A DNA stretch of 64,000 nucleotides, taken from positions 3,194,501-3,258,500 of the forward strand of contig NC_065420.1 in the NCBI RefSeq assembly GCF_024362695.1. The letters are read 5' to 3'. Positions 34,861-44,600 of this stretch are shown here, piece by piece. The translations under genes were made by a program, and so were the position numbers. The DNA is from Pectinophora gossypiella (taxonomy: Eukaryota; Arthropoda; Insecta; Lepidoptera; Gelechiidae). Below the pieces are notes generated by a model. That model was not told the origin of the DNA. It saw nothing but the letters and a program-made list of their open reading frames with translations, and made no database searches. The stretch's first letter is position 1; every line of letters starts with the position of its first letter.

Positions 34861-35000
34861 ATTTATGAATTGTAATAAAGAAAAAATGACATAGTATATT
34901 ATTTTTCTTTGACGTCAAAGGTTGCTTTTTCATACAAATTTCATAGTAATTTCGTGCTTTGACGTTTATTAGAAAGTAACTGATTTCACTAGTAGTAGGC
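34861..35000 (-). repeat. Repeat E copy
   Basis: ATTTATGAATTGTAATAAAG, TTTGACGTCAAAGG, CATACAAATTTCATAGTAAT and AACTGATTTCACTAG, in the order of the 1848 copy. Directly abuts the TIR element. Confidence 0.6.
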
Positions 35001-35199
35001 TTGAATCAGCAGATTTTTCTGAAAAAGTAAGATGATTCCGTGCTTCGGAGGGCAAGTTAAAAATTGGCCGTAAAAAACATCTCCACCAATCCACAGTGGA
35101 GCAGCGTGGTGGAGTTTCCATATCCCTCCGGTTGATTGAGGAGAGGCCTGTGCCCAGCAGTAGGACGTATGTAGGCTGTTTATATTATATTGTTATGTA
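35001..35199 (+). mobile_element. SINE-B without tRNA head
   Basis: TGAAAAAGTAAGATGATTCC, ATCTCCACCAATCCACAGTG, TGGAGCAGCGTGGTGGAG, GGTTGATTGAGGAGAGGCCT, GTGCCCAGCAGTAGGACG. Confidence 0.8.
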
Positions 35200-35318
35200 C
35201 TTTATAGAATAAAAAAACAAAAATATAACTGTCCTAATTAGTTGTGTTTATCTATGTTCTTTATGGACTTCTATGGTTTGTTGATATTTATATTTGGCAA
35301 TATTATATGTATTTGATT

Positions 35319-35380
35319 GGGAGAGATCCTTGGGGCAGGCCTATGCCCAGCAGTGGGCGTCGTACGGCTGATGATGATAT
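35319..35380 (+). mobile_element. LINE R 3' end
   Basis: GAGAGATCCTTGGGGCAGGC, CTATGCCCAGCAGTGGGCGT, CGTACGGCTGATGATGAT: same terminus as 8970-9045. Confidence 0.75.
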
Positions 35381-35425
35381 GTATTTGTTTGCTAGGCTTA
35401 AGTGGAGATGGGCAGGAAGGACACT

Positions 35426-35551
35426 TGGCAAGGCTGTCTTGATGACATTGTGAGGTATGCCGGAAAGCAATGGATGAGACTTGCACAGCATCGGAAAGGA
35501 TGGTGTGAAAAAGAGGAGGGCTATACACAGCAGTTGGTGGATACAGGCTGA
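35426..35551 (+). mobile_element. LINE ORF C-terminus (DTG type)
   Basis: Frame: WQGCLDDIVRYAGKQWMRLA, QHRKGWCEKEEGY, TQQLVDTG, stop. This is the W-DDI-R-AG--W-R-AQ-R--W pattern of insect LINE ORF2 ends. Only this C-terminus is kept. Confidence 0.7.
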
Positions 35552-35570
35552 GTAGATAGAATAATATTTG

Positions 35571-35593
35571 TCTCTCTCTCTCTCTCTCTCTCT
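35571..35593. repeat. (TC)n microsatellite at a LINE 3' end
   Basis: Uninterrupted TC run directly adjoining the minus-strand LINE L 3' terminus; probably the element's 3' tail. Confidence 0.9.
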
Positions 35594-36006
35594 ATTTAAG
35601 AGCTGCACTCTTGTCGGTGGAGTAACCGCCATTCCTCTCTTCTTCCCGCCAAAACCTTCACCTCCCGATACGACACGACCTGCACCTTCTCTTTTATTTG
35701 TTTCATAAATGTTATCCTAGGTCTACCCCTTCCTCTCTTCCCTTAAATTTTTCCTTCTATAATGTTTGTTATAAATGAATCGTGTCGTATCAGGTGGCCA
35801 ATCATATTTCCTCTCCACTTCTCTATAGTCTTCAATATGGTTCTCTTTTCTTCAACTCTTTCCAGCATTTTTTCATTTGACACCATTTCAGTCCAGCTTA
35901 TACCCTCCATCCTTCGCCAACACCACATCTCAAACGCTTCCAACCTCTCTTTGTCTCTCTGTGTAATAATATTTGTAAGGGGCCCAAATTTCTGGACCCT
36001 GATCAC
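35594..36006 (-). mobile_element. LINE L C-terminal segment, best copy
   Basis: The minus strand from 36006 reads ERLEAFEMWCWRRMEGISWT, LERVEEKRTILKTIEKWRGN, MIGHLIRHDSFITNIIEGKI, then a stop. It continues GKRGRGRPRITFMKQIKEKV, QVVSYREVKVLA and WRLLHRQE to the 3' end. One in-frame stop separates the two parts. This is the conserved tail downstream of reverse transcriptase in a common lepidopteran LINE; RT and endonuclease are missing. Confidence 0.8.
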
Positions 36007-36216
36007 TAAGCCACTCTCAGCCTAATACATTATTGATCGCGCTTCATAAATTTATTGGGGTCCGATCCAGTAATTAGTGTGATTACGTACTCGAATCCCT
36101 TTGGGGATGCACGATATGAATAATTAAGTAATTGCTTGATAATTACGCTTTATGTTCGGTCAGTAAGGGAAAACTTTGGCTAGTCTATGCGTTTGTCTGA
36201 ATTCTACTCACTAACA

Positions 36217-36425
36217 TAGTTGGCTCGACCATTGTAAACGGCGATACGGCTGAGCACCTATCACGTTGGTCTATAATACAGAAAGCTCGGTGCTGTGTGG
36301 GTGCCTAGGTCATCTTGCGATGGATGTACCTTTTTCCTAATTTGCATTGATGAAAGTCCGGTACCGGGGTTCGAACCGGCGGTCCTCGCTTGAGAAGCAA
36401 GTCGCTGAACCACAAGACCACACCA
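36217..36425. mobile_element. SINE-D pieces in head-to-head inversion
   Basis: 36217-36332 is the D body in plus orientation (GTTGGCTCGACCATTGTAAA, ATCACGTTGGTCTATAAT). 36352-36425 is the D head in minus orientation (GTACCGGGGTTCGAACCGG, CTGAACCACAAGACCACAC). Confidence 0.75.
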
Positions 36426-36665
36426 ACTTTAATACCAATTGAATAAGGATATTTATGAGTTTGAGTTTTTAGATGCCGCAACGTTTTCGGATTATTCATT
36501 CATTCACTCATTCATTTCAAAATTGACAGCTGTCAATCATCCGATTCAATCTGCCAATGCAATGCTGTCAATTTTGATCCTTTCTTTTTCAGAGGAAAAG
36601 AAAATGACAGGTATAACTTGAAATAATAAAATATAATGCAGGAATTAGCACCATTGTATCTACTC

Positions 36666-36870
36666 ATCTAAATACATATATAAAAGGAGAAATTGACTGA
36701 CTGACATATCAAAGCACAGCCTAAACGGCTAAACGTAGACACTTGAAATTTGGAAGGGATGTAGCTTACGTACCGTAGAGGTGCACTAAGAAAGAAATTC
36801 CCGAAATTCCCATGGGAACGGGAATTAGCGGGAAACTCCTCCCACGCGGAAGAAGACGCGGGCAAAAGCT
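36666..36870 (-). repeat. Dispersed repeat with CCCGCTAATTCCCG motif
   Basis: Its reverse complement matches 58640-58935: CCCGTTCCCGTGGGAATT...CCTACGGT-type block, TTCCAAATTTCAAGTG, GCCGTTTAGGCTGTG, GTCAGTCAGT, ATATATTTAG. Confidence 0.7.
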
Positions 36871-36915
36871 AGTTAAATTATAAAAATGTTTTAAGTGCAT
36901 TATGGACTTTCTAAG

Positions 36916-37016
36916 AGGCGGAAGGCAAGAGGGAAACCACTGCCCTATTTTTCCCTAAAAGAGTAGCATGGAAAATGCTGCACCGACAAGAGCGTGGCTC
37001 TTAAATTGATGATGAT
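36916..37016 (+). mobile_element. Repeat H 3' part
   Basis: GGCGGAAGGCAAGAGGGAAA, CCACTGCCCTATTTTTCCCT, AAAATGCTGCACCGACAAGA, GCGTGGCTCTTAAATTGATG. Confidence 0.75.
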
Positions 37017-37244
37017 GGACTTTCTGAAGTGACAGTTGAAATATTACAGAAAGGGGTGTGGCATTATGAGTAAGTATATTGCAAAGTGTTATCAAGACTA
37101 CAACAATGTCAAACCACATTGAGTCGCCATATTGGTTAGAAAGAGACATCAGATACATTACGAATGACAACGCAAAATTTTAAGAGGATTCTTTCATTTA
37201 TTTCTTTCTAAAATTGAGGTGTGTTCCAAAAAAAAATGCCCGTC

Positions 37245-37345
37245 TTTTTTTTGACGTGACTTATTGTAGATTTGCCGCAAATGGCATTAAATACTTGGCC
37301 GGACAAATGGGTAGCGCTGAAGGCTCTCACCCGGAATGCCCATCA
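37245..37345 (+). repeat. Repeat F 5' part
   Basis: TTTTTTTGACGTGACTTATT, GTAGATTTGCCGCAAATGGC, TACTTGGCCGGACAAATGGG, GCTGAAGGCTCTCACCCGG. Confidence 0.7.
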
Positions 37346-37439
37346 ATTACCTCTCAGGATAAGTCAATTAAATTAGATGGTGTAACTTGTGCTAATTTTA
37401 TATATAAATTATTTAAAGAGCCTTCTTAAAATTTTATAT

Positions 37440-37770
37440 CGTCATATACCACCGTATCTGTTGTCTCTTTCTAACCAATTTGACGATATCAAATCTTGAA
37501 TTATGAGCTGAATCATCCCGTTGATTATTCAATACAGTATCACTAATACCCTGCATGATTATTGGTGCCAATTCCAGTATACACATCACTAATTTAAGAG
37601 CCACGCTCTTGTCGGTGTAGCATTCTCTATTCTTGTCTATCAAAGACCAATTCCTTCACCTCCTTATAAGACACGACGTTCGCCTTCTCTTTAATCTGTT
37701 CCATGTAAGCTCTTCTTGGTCTTCCCCTTCCTCTCTTTTCTGAGCTGAACTATCCCGCTGAGTATTCGAT
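37440..37770. mobile_element. Family-G halves around a LINE L 3' end
   Basis: 37494-37555 (GAATTATGAGCTGAATCATC, GATTATTCAATACAGTATCAC) is a G right half. 37589-37740 is the reversed L 3' end (TTAAGAGCCACGCTCTTGTC). 37740-37775 repeats TGAGCTGAACTATCCCGCTG, AGTATTCGATACGG. The LINE copy thus appears flanked by duplicated G sequence. Confidence 0.55.
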
Positions 37771-38054
37771 ACGGTATATATGCAGACAAAGTAAAATAAA
37801 TATTCTGTTAAATACCAGCTAAAAGCTGTCGCCTTAACCATTATCTGAGATTAGAGTAGTGGTAAGGAGGAACTGTATGTCTAAATGTTATTTTTTTTGT
37901 AGTAGCAAAGTAGGTATTTAATGGACGGCTCATCCATCACCCAAGAGACTGTCGTCTAGTGATCGAGCGAAATAATCTCCTAAAAGCTTCGATCCGGACT
38001 CGGCTGTACGGGAAAGGACTTTTATTTATTAGGTTTGATATCACAGAATAGGCT

Positions 38055-38300
38055 AGTGTCTAACTAGTCAAATCAGTTACTTTTTACTTAACGTCAAAAC
38101 ACGAAATCACTATGGAATTTGTATAAAAAAGCGAAACAAGCACACTGTGACGTCATAGAAAAACGAGATAAAATGACGGAATTATTATTACGTTTTTCTT
38201 GATTAAAATTCATAAATAAGTTGAATACTTACACAAAATTAAATGTTTTTCGTTATTTGAAACGCTGTGTGTCAAAAAAGATTTTTTGATTAAAATTCAT
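38055..38300 (+). repeat. Repeat E copy
   Basis: AACTAGTCAAATCAGTTACT, CGTCAAAACACGAAATCACT, CACTGTGACGTCATAGAAAA, GATTAAAATTCATAAATAAG; the last motif repeats at about 38279. Confidence 0.65.
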
Positions 38301-38585
38301 AAATAAGTTAAATAGAAAAAAATATATTAATCGTTAGTTTTAGATCTCTTTATTTAGTAATAACAATTTCATAATTTATCTTGAACCTGGTACACGACTC
38401 AATTGTTAAGATAGTTTGGTACCCCCTGTGATGATGTGACCTCTTCTAAGCCTATGATCCTGTCTCCTAGGCGCATGATTATAAGATAGGTGTCTACAGC
38501 GCCTGTATACTCTTACTAAGTAATGTTTTTATATAATAAGATAGTATATTAGTCATTGTAATTAATCATGTCCTTAACGTGATTC

Positions 38586-39030
38586 CGTTTTCACAAGGTC
38601 CGCTTACCTAACCTGATGATTTGACAGGTCCGTTTGTTTTACAGAAGCGACTGCCTGTCTGACTTTCCAACCCGCAAAATCGCGAAGATCGAATCCAGCA
38701 TAGGCTTTTTTTAAAATTTAACCAAATTGATTTAACCAAATTTTTTTTGGTTAAATCAATGATTGTCGAATTTGTTTTCGAATTCATGTTTGGATCGTAA
38801 ATGATTATCTCGTGCTCAGCGGTGAAGGAAAACATCGTGTGGAAACCCACATTCCCGAGAAATACATTTTCGGAGGTATGTGACCTAATCTGTATTGGGC
38901 TGGTTTTACTTTCGCGAGTTGGAAAGTCAGACAGGCAGTCGCTTCTGTGAAAACCGGACCTGTTAAATCTTCAGGTTAGGTAAGCGGACCCTGTGAAAAA
39001 CAGGATAATGCTAGGGACATAATGATGATG
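38586..39030. mobile_element. SINE-C pair in inverted arrangement
   Basis: 38586-38676 is the C 3' region reversed (AGGTCCGCTTACCTAACCTG, GCGACTGCCTGTCTGAC). 38680-39030 is a C copy in plus orientation from the B box to AACAGGATAATGCTAGGGAC. An AT-rich GGTTAAATCAA/TTGATTTAACC palindrome lies inside (about 38723-38760). Confidence 0.8.
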
Positions 39031-40062
39031 ATTAACTGTAGTTATTAGATTAACCGTTGTTGCTGGACCGTCCCGCATTCAAGTTTTTTTTCTCGCTGAT
39101 ATTATTTTCGCCCTTCAGAGCAATATGGCCGCCCATTTTTACTGTTACTAAGTATTTTATAAATGTTTGTATGTTTCATTTATGTGCAATAAAGTATATT
39201 TGATTGATAGATTGATTTTTTTTAAATAATTTAAGTAAATACAATATATTTTAGGTAGGTTTAATTAACTTTATTGCAGAAATTAAAAGAAATGCAAATA
39301 TGTTTACATAAAATTAGAAATGTGCTTATATTCTAAAAAGATTACAAGAGATGTACAGGGGTCCCCAAACTAGGCAATGCCTGAATCTTGGGGAACCATT
39401 TTATGTACCTTAATAAGTTGCGATCCTAAATACCTATTACATTATTTTAACTAGGTAATATATTGTACCCCTATGCCTACATCCATTAACAAAAAAAAAC
39501 AAATTTCTCTTTATTACCTATCTACTGAACTAGATAAGAAACCAATTACTATTAGAGATAATTAGGTATTTCGGCAAAAGTAATGTAAGATATACCTAAG
39601 GCTACGTTACGAGTGCCTATTAAAATGTACCTAGAATAGGGCTATTTTTTAATACGCGCATAATTATTGTATATCCCTACTTGAATTTGCTGACATACTA
39701 ATACGTATAACATAAAGTCACGCCCGCGCTGTCTTACGGTGTAGGCAAAACACAAGTCATCAATAAAGATAACAGCCACTACTTTTTTACCCGACTGCGG
39801 TGCTTCAAAAAGAGGGTTATATTTGATTAAAATAATGATCCCAACAAAAACATTTTCATGTAAAAATGTTGCCAAGACGATCATATCGATCACAATGTCA
39901 AAAAGTCATCAGATCTCATGTAGTGCCAAGTTTCTAACTCTACACGTCCTAATTACACAAACTATAAGTTCACAGACTACACGTTAGGCAAAATATGGGG
40001 CTTGGCTGTTTCGTTACTATAAGAAGCCATCGGTACGGCAATGCAAGAAGGGACAAGTCACA
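39031..40062. other. No supported gene
   Basis: AT-rich. GTGCAATAAAGTATATTTGA at about 39184 is a LINE-type 3' end. An 83-codon minus ORF at 39642 is unrecognised. Confidence 0.4.
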
Positions 40063-40294
40063 GGCATTGTAACTTGGAACCTGACAGAGAGCAGCAGTAA
40101 CTGTCAGTACTATTCATAGGCGGAGGACAGGAGTCCTAGTACAGCTTTGAAATAGACTACTCTGGGCGCCATCCCACTCGTGTCAGACAGAGTACTGCGG
40201 GTAAGAGGGAAACCACTGCCCTTTTTTTCTCTCAAAAAGTAGCGTGCAGAATGCTACACCGACAAGATCGTGGCTCTTAAAAATACGATGATGT
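40063..40294 (+). mobile_element. Repeat H
   Basis: GACAGAGAGCAGCAGTAACT, GACTACTCTGGGCGCCATCC, GAGGGAAACCACTGCCC, AATGCTACACCGACAAGATC and a CTCTTAAAAATACGATGATG end. Confidence 0.75.
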
Positions 40295-41461
40295 TTTTTG
40301 TGCTCAATAAAAATATTTTATCTTATTACTCATGACTTGGCTTTTCTTTAAAACATCGTGAACTTAATCGCAAGAGTGAAGAGTCAATTAGGATTTAAAT
40401 TAGTTTATAAATGGGGCTTATTATAGAGTAGTCTAGGAAGGCGTTTGCAATTTGGCCGGCTTTAAATTAGGCAAACATTTTAAGGCGTTTAAGGCTTGGA
40501 TAGCCGAGAAATATTCTCAGCAGAGATAGGCAAAGTTTTAGTTTGCTTTGCTGCCAGTTCTTAGTTTTGCGCTGGGTTCAAAGCTCTGGATTCGGGGCAA
40601 AATGAAAATTTCGGAATATATTACACTACTTTGACAGAGTATATTGTAGGTATTCCGAGGCATAAAGTATTTATTTAGAGGGAACAGGCAAAGGAACATA
40701 GCCATACAGCCAAGTCAGAAAAATCGGGAGTGTCACTTGTAGCCGAATTTTTCAAATTAACAAAACATTGATCGACCTTCTCTAATCTATGATAGTGATC
40801 ATAGTTCTATAGCTATACAATTTTGATCTGCCTTCAGCTTTACTCAACAAATCACGTAAGTTTTTAAAGGTGTTGATTATATCTGTAAAGAAACACTTAA
40901 TTTTTCACGTAGGCAATAAAAAAAATCTCATTAAAATAACTGCCCCATACAATTTTATACTTACGGAACCCAGTGTTCATGTTACACAGTCAATTTACTT
41001 CATCACGGAATTTCACAATCATGATTTAGAACAAACGGGCTGGGCAGATAACGGTTTATAGCCAAACTTGTTGTAAAAACATTGTTTTTCCTAATTACGG
41101 TGTGATAATTAGAGTGGTTTACGAATTTAAGCGATTATTTGGTGTTAACAAGCGGCCGAAAACGCACAGTTTTAAACACGACATTTTATTTTAACTTTTT
41201 ATTGTGATTGTTTCCTTTTTATTTTTATTCCATATTTAAATTGTTCTGATTTTAAAATAAACAATAATTATTAAGAATAAAACTAAATAATTTATTTTAT
41301 CTTTTGTTTTAACGGACTCGTCAGCCAGTATTTTATGTATTTCTTTTTTCGAAATTCAAACTTATTTTCTCAATAAATTTTACTTTTAACAGCGCTAGTA
41401 TTTGAAAACAATTTTTAATAAAAATATCGAAACAAATTCATTATTCGAACGGGACTTTAGT
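40295..41461. other. Upstream flank of the GH27 gene, no supported feature
   Basis: AT-rich. No clear TATA/initiator pair at a sensible distance from the ATG. A 63-codon ORF at 40870 has no recognisable features. Confidence 0.4.
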
Positions 41462-41516
41462 GGCAGCTCAATAATAATAACCCTAACTCAAGCTTTGGTG
41501 ACATCGGTTATTGCTC
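41462..41516 (+). repeat. Diverged SINE-A 3' fragment just upstream of the GH27 start codon
   Basis: GGCAGCTCAATAATAATAAC, then an ACCCTAACTC...GGTGACATCGGTTATTG stretch, follows the SINE-A body order GGCGGCTCAATAGTAACCCT...GATGAGGTTGG. It ends 34 bp before the ATG, so it would lie in the 5' UTR or core promoter region. Identity is moderate. Confidence 0.55.
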
Positions 41517-41550
41517 TTATAATAAGAGTTTACAACTAAAATAAAATAAA

Positions 41551-41699
41551 ATGTTAATGTTCTTATTCTTGTTGGGATTGGTTCCAACTACCCTGACATT
41601 GGATAATGGATTGGCACTAACACCGCCGATGGGCTGGATGACCTGGCAAAGGTTTAGACGTATTACTGATTGCGAAAAGTATCCGAGAGACTGTATCAG
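41551..41699 (+). CDS. NAGA: GH27 exon 1 (signal peptide and start of barrel)
   Basis: Encodes residues 1-49 plus two bases of codon 50. It ends in CAG before the donor GTAAGC at 41700. Residues 1-16 are Leu/Phe-rich (signal peptide). PPMGWMTWQRF (25-35) is the conserved first beta-strand region with active-site W32. R37 stands where the family usually has Cys. Confidence 0.93.
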
Positions 41700-44600
41700 G
41701 TAAGCGTGACGACCTTTTTCACCTTTGATAATATAACAACCCTCCTTATACAACATAGAGTCCTTCAAGTGAAGTAAAGAAGCTCTTAGTAGGCCAGATG
41801 TAGTCAACTTCAAAGTTGACTCATTGCGTCTCTTATCATTTGCCACTTCAATAGAGCTTCTCTATGCTTACCCATCTGGCATAGTCGAGCTGCCATACTT
41901 GGCCATTACTTATATAAAAAAATAACATTTAGAACAACAATTATATAAAAACATAACAGCTCACGACTTTCGACGGCCTTCGTGGTCCAGTGGTCGCGCG
42001 ATCGTCTCACGATCCGGAGGTCATAGGTTCGAATCCCGGTGTGGACGAGAGGTGGTTAGTTACCGTTCCATACTAAGTAATATTTTATTACTTATTGTGA
42101 TCCTGTGGTATTCTCATTCGGGGAGCGCCGGTACCAGATTTGCACCAATTTACCGATTTACTCTATTTTTTTATTTTATTTTTTTATTTGTGCATTTTCT
42201 ACTAACACCTCAAATGAGATATATTCGTGAGCGTAAATCATGTTATTTATGATTCTTTACTCTATGGCATTAGGCTTAAAGCACACCTCCCTACCTAGAC
42301 AAACTTTCTACTCACATAGTAAACAAATCGTTAGGCGTAAAATATGCACCCTTATGTTTGCTCTTTTAGAATAATATACTCAACGAAACCAAATTTAATG
42401 TAACCTTCCAGCAAAGAATGACATTTAGTCACGAAAGTAGATAATTATCTAATGAAAATAAACACGTTTGATTCTATTAAAATTGTTTAAAGTAGTTTGG
42501 CGACACCTCTACAGGAATAGGGGAGACCCTAAAATTTATAAGTAGATAACATAGATGCTTGATGATTGGGGGCGGAAGGCAAGAGGGAAACCACTGCCCT
42601 ATTTTTCCCTAAAAAGTAGCATGAAAAATGCAGCACCGAAAAGAGCGTGGCTCTTAAATTGATGATGATGATGAATATAGATGCTTATCGCATGGAATGG
42701 GGAATATCATTATAAAAACTGTAGATACGCCTGCAAACTACGAAAGGAACAGGGGGTTAAAATGGCCATATCGAAGCAATTCATCTAAGAAAGAAATATT
42801 GCGATTTGCGTATATAAAAGTAAGTGCGCAATGCAAACAAATGTCAAATAGCAATATTGCTTTCTTAGATGAATTGCTTCGATATGGCCATTTTAACCCC
42901 CCTGAACGTTAACCCGTGCCCCGCACCAATTGGGCCCCGACTTCACCACCTCTGGGTCTTACTTTAGTCAGCTGAACATGTTCTGACTAGGGAATTCAAT
43001 CTCGATCTACTTGCTTAATTAGTAATATTATACTTTCTTGTAATTAACCTCACTATCACAAACAAGCAGTTTTCATCGTTTTCAGCCATCCTAACTTTAC
43101 ATTTTTTATGAACTAGACGAGATCCCGAAAATTTCAGGATCTCGCGGGATTGATTTTTCCAATCCCGCGGGTTCTCGAATTTGCGATCTCAAGTCGGGAT
43201 TGCATTCCCTAGTTCCGACTGGTTGTCAACAAATGATGAAACAGGTATTCAAACTTGTTCACAGTGAGGAGCTAATCAAAAGAACTGCAGACAAATTGGT
43301 GGAAGATGGATATCTAGAAGCTGGCTATGAATATTTAATCATCGATGACTGCTGGTCCCAGAAGCATAGGAGCTCTGACGGTCGCTTAATGCCTGATCGG
43401 AAACGATTCAAAAGCGGCATGAAAGCTTTGGCTGATTACGTAAGTTTTTTTACACATACAGTTACATTACATTCATTAAGTAGGTAATACAGGGTGTTAG
43501 TGACATCGTAACTTATACTGAGGGAAATGATTCGGACCATGATTCAGAGTTTATATCAAGTGGAATTTTCGTTCTGGCATGACGATGACGCTAGTGTGCT
43601 CTATCTTGTTTATTACGCGGTTTTTTTAGCATTTATTTTTAAAGGCAATTATGACACGCTGTTTGCTATTAGGCGCTGTAATAAGAATCCATATTATTTT
43701 TTAGATTCATAGCAAAGGCTTTAAGTTCGGCATGTATCAGAATTACTCCAACGTGACATGCGCGGGCTACCCTGGCATAATGGACTATGAGGACATTGAT
43801 ATAGCCTCCTTCGTTGAATGGGAAATAGATTATCTGAAGTTGGACGCCTGTTACATTGATCCTTTGAAGTTGGACACAGGTATGTAGAACGGTATGTCAA
43901 AGATAGCTTGAATATCAGCAACCCTAAACACAGGACCGCCAAAGGCCCCTAATATGCCTCATGTAACGACATAGATCAGTAAGTAGTAACCGGGACCAAC
44001 GGCTTAACACGCCTTCTGAAGTATCGAACATCTGACTGTCGGAAAATTTTACCGACAGATCTCTTAGTGTGTGTGTGTGATCTTCACAAAATGACAAAGT
44101 AATTTTTACCTCAATTAAAGGTGACAACGGCATTGCAATGGATATACAGCAAAGCTACTGACAATGAAAAGCAAAAAATAAATTCAGATGATCGGGATAT
44201 TCGAACCCCAAACCTTCGGATTCTGAGCCTAACACTCAAACACAGGACCACAGAGGCCGTCGCAAATGAAGGAATTTAGGATTACAAGAGCGATGTAGGA
44301 AATAAAAGGTAAAGATTTTTGGAAGAGGTGGCAGAGGAAGGCCTTGGAAAGTTTCAAAACCAAATTGGAGATGTTAACACGGTTTACAAGGTCGGCCTAT
44401 TTGTTCAAGGTCGACATAGAAGGACGAACATTGACCAGATTGGAGATGTCCTTAGAAAAGCTTCATTACGATCTACTCTGAACCGGCGTACGTGTATGAA
44501 ACTATTGATGAATGTGGAGGAAGCAAGAGAAGTATGTCAATATCGAAGCCTCGGAGATCGAAGGAATTTCATAGCCTCTGCTTACCCTGGTGGGAAACAG

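Noticed and set aside
35303..35632. 109-codon minus-strand ORF
   Set aside because: It antisense-reads two LINE 3' ends and the TC microsatellite; no independent signal.
39642..39893. 83-codon minus-strand ORF
   Set aside because: No domain, signal or splice support; AT-rich codon use matches the spacer.
42697..42912. 71-codon ORF in GH27 intron 1
   Set aside because: It reads straight through the palindromic MITE at 42751-42903.
43200..43264. Extending GH27 exon 2 upstream to the ATG at 43200
   Set aside because: The frame is open but the peptide does not resemble GH27, and it includes the end of a MITE. The acceptor at 43264 restores the expected CIS-E junction in phase with exon 1.
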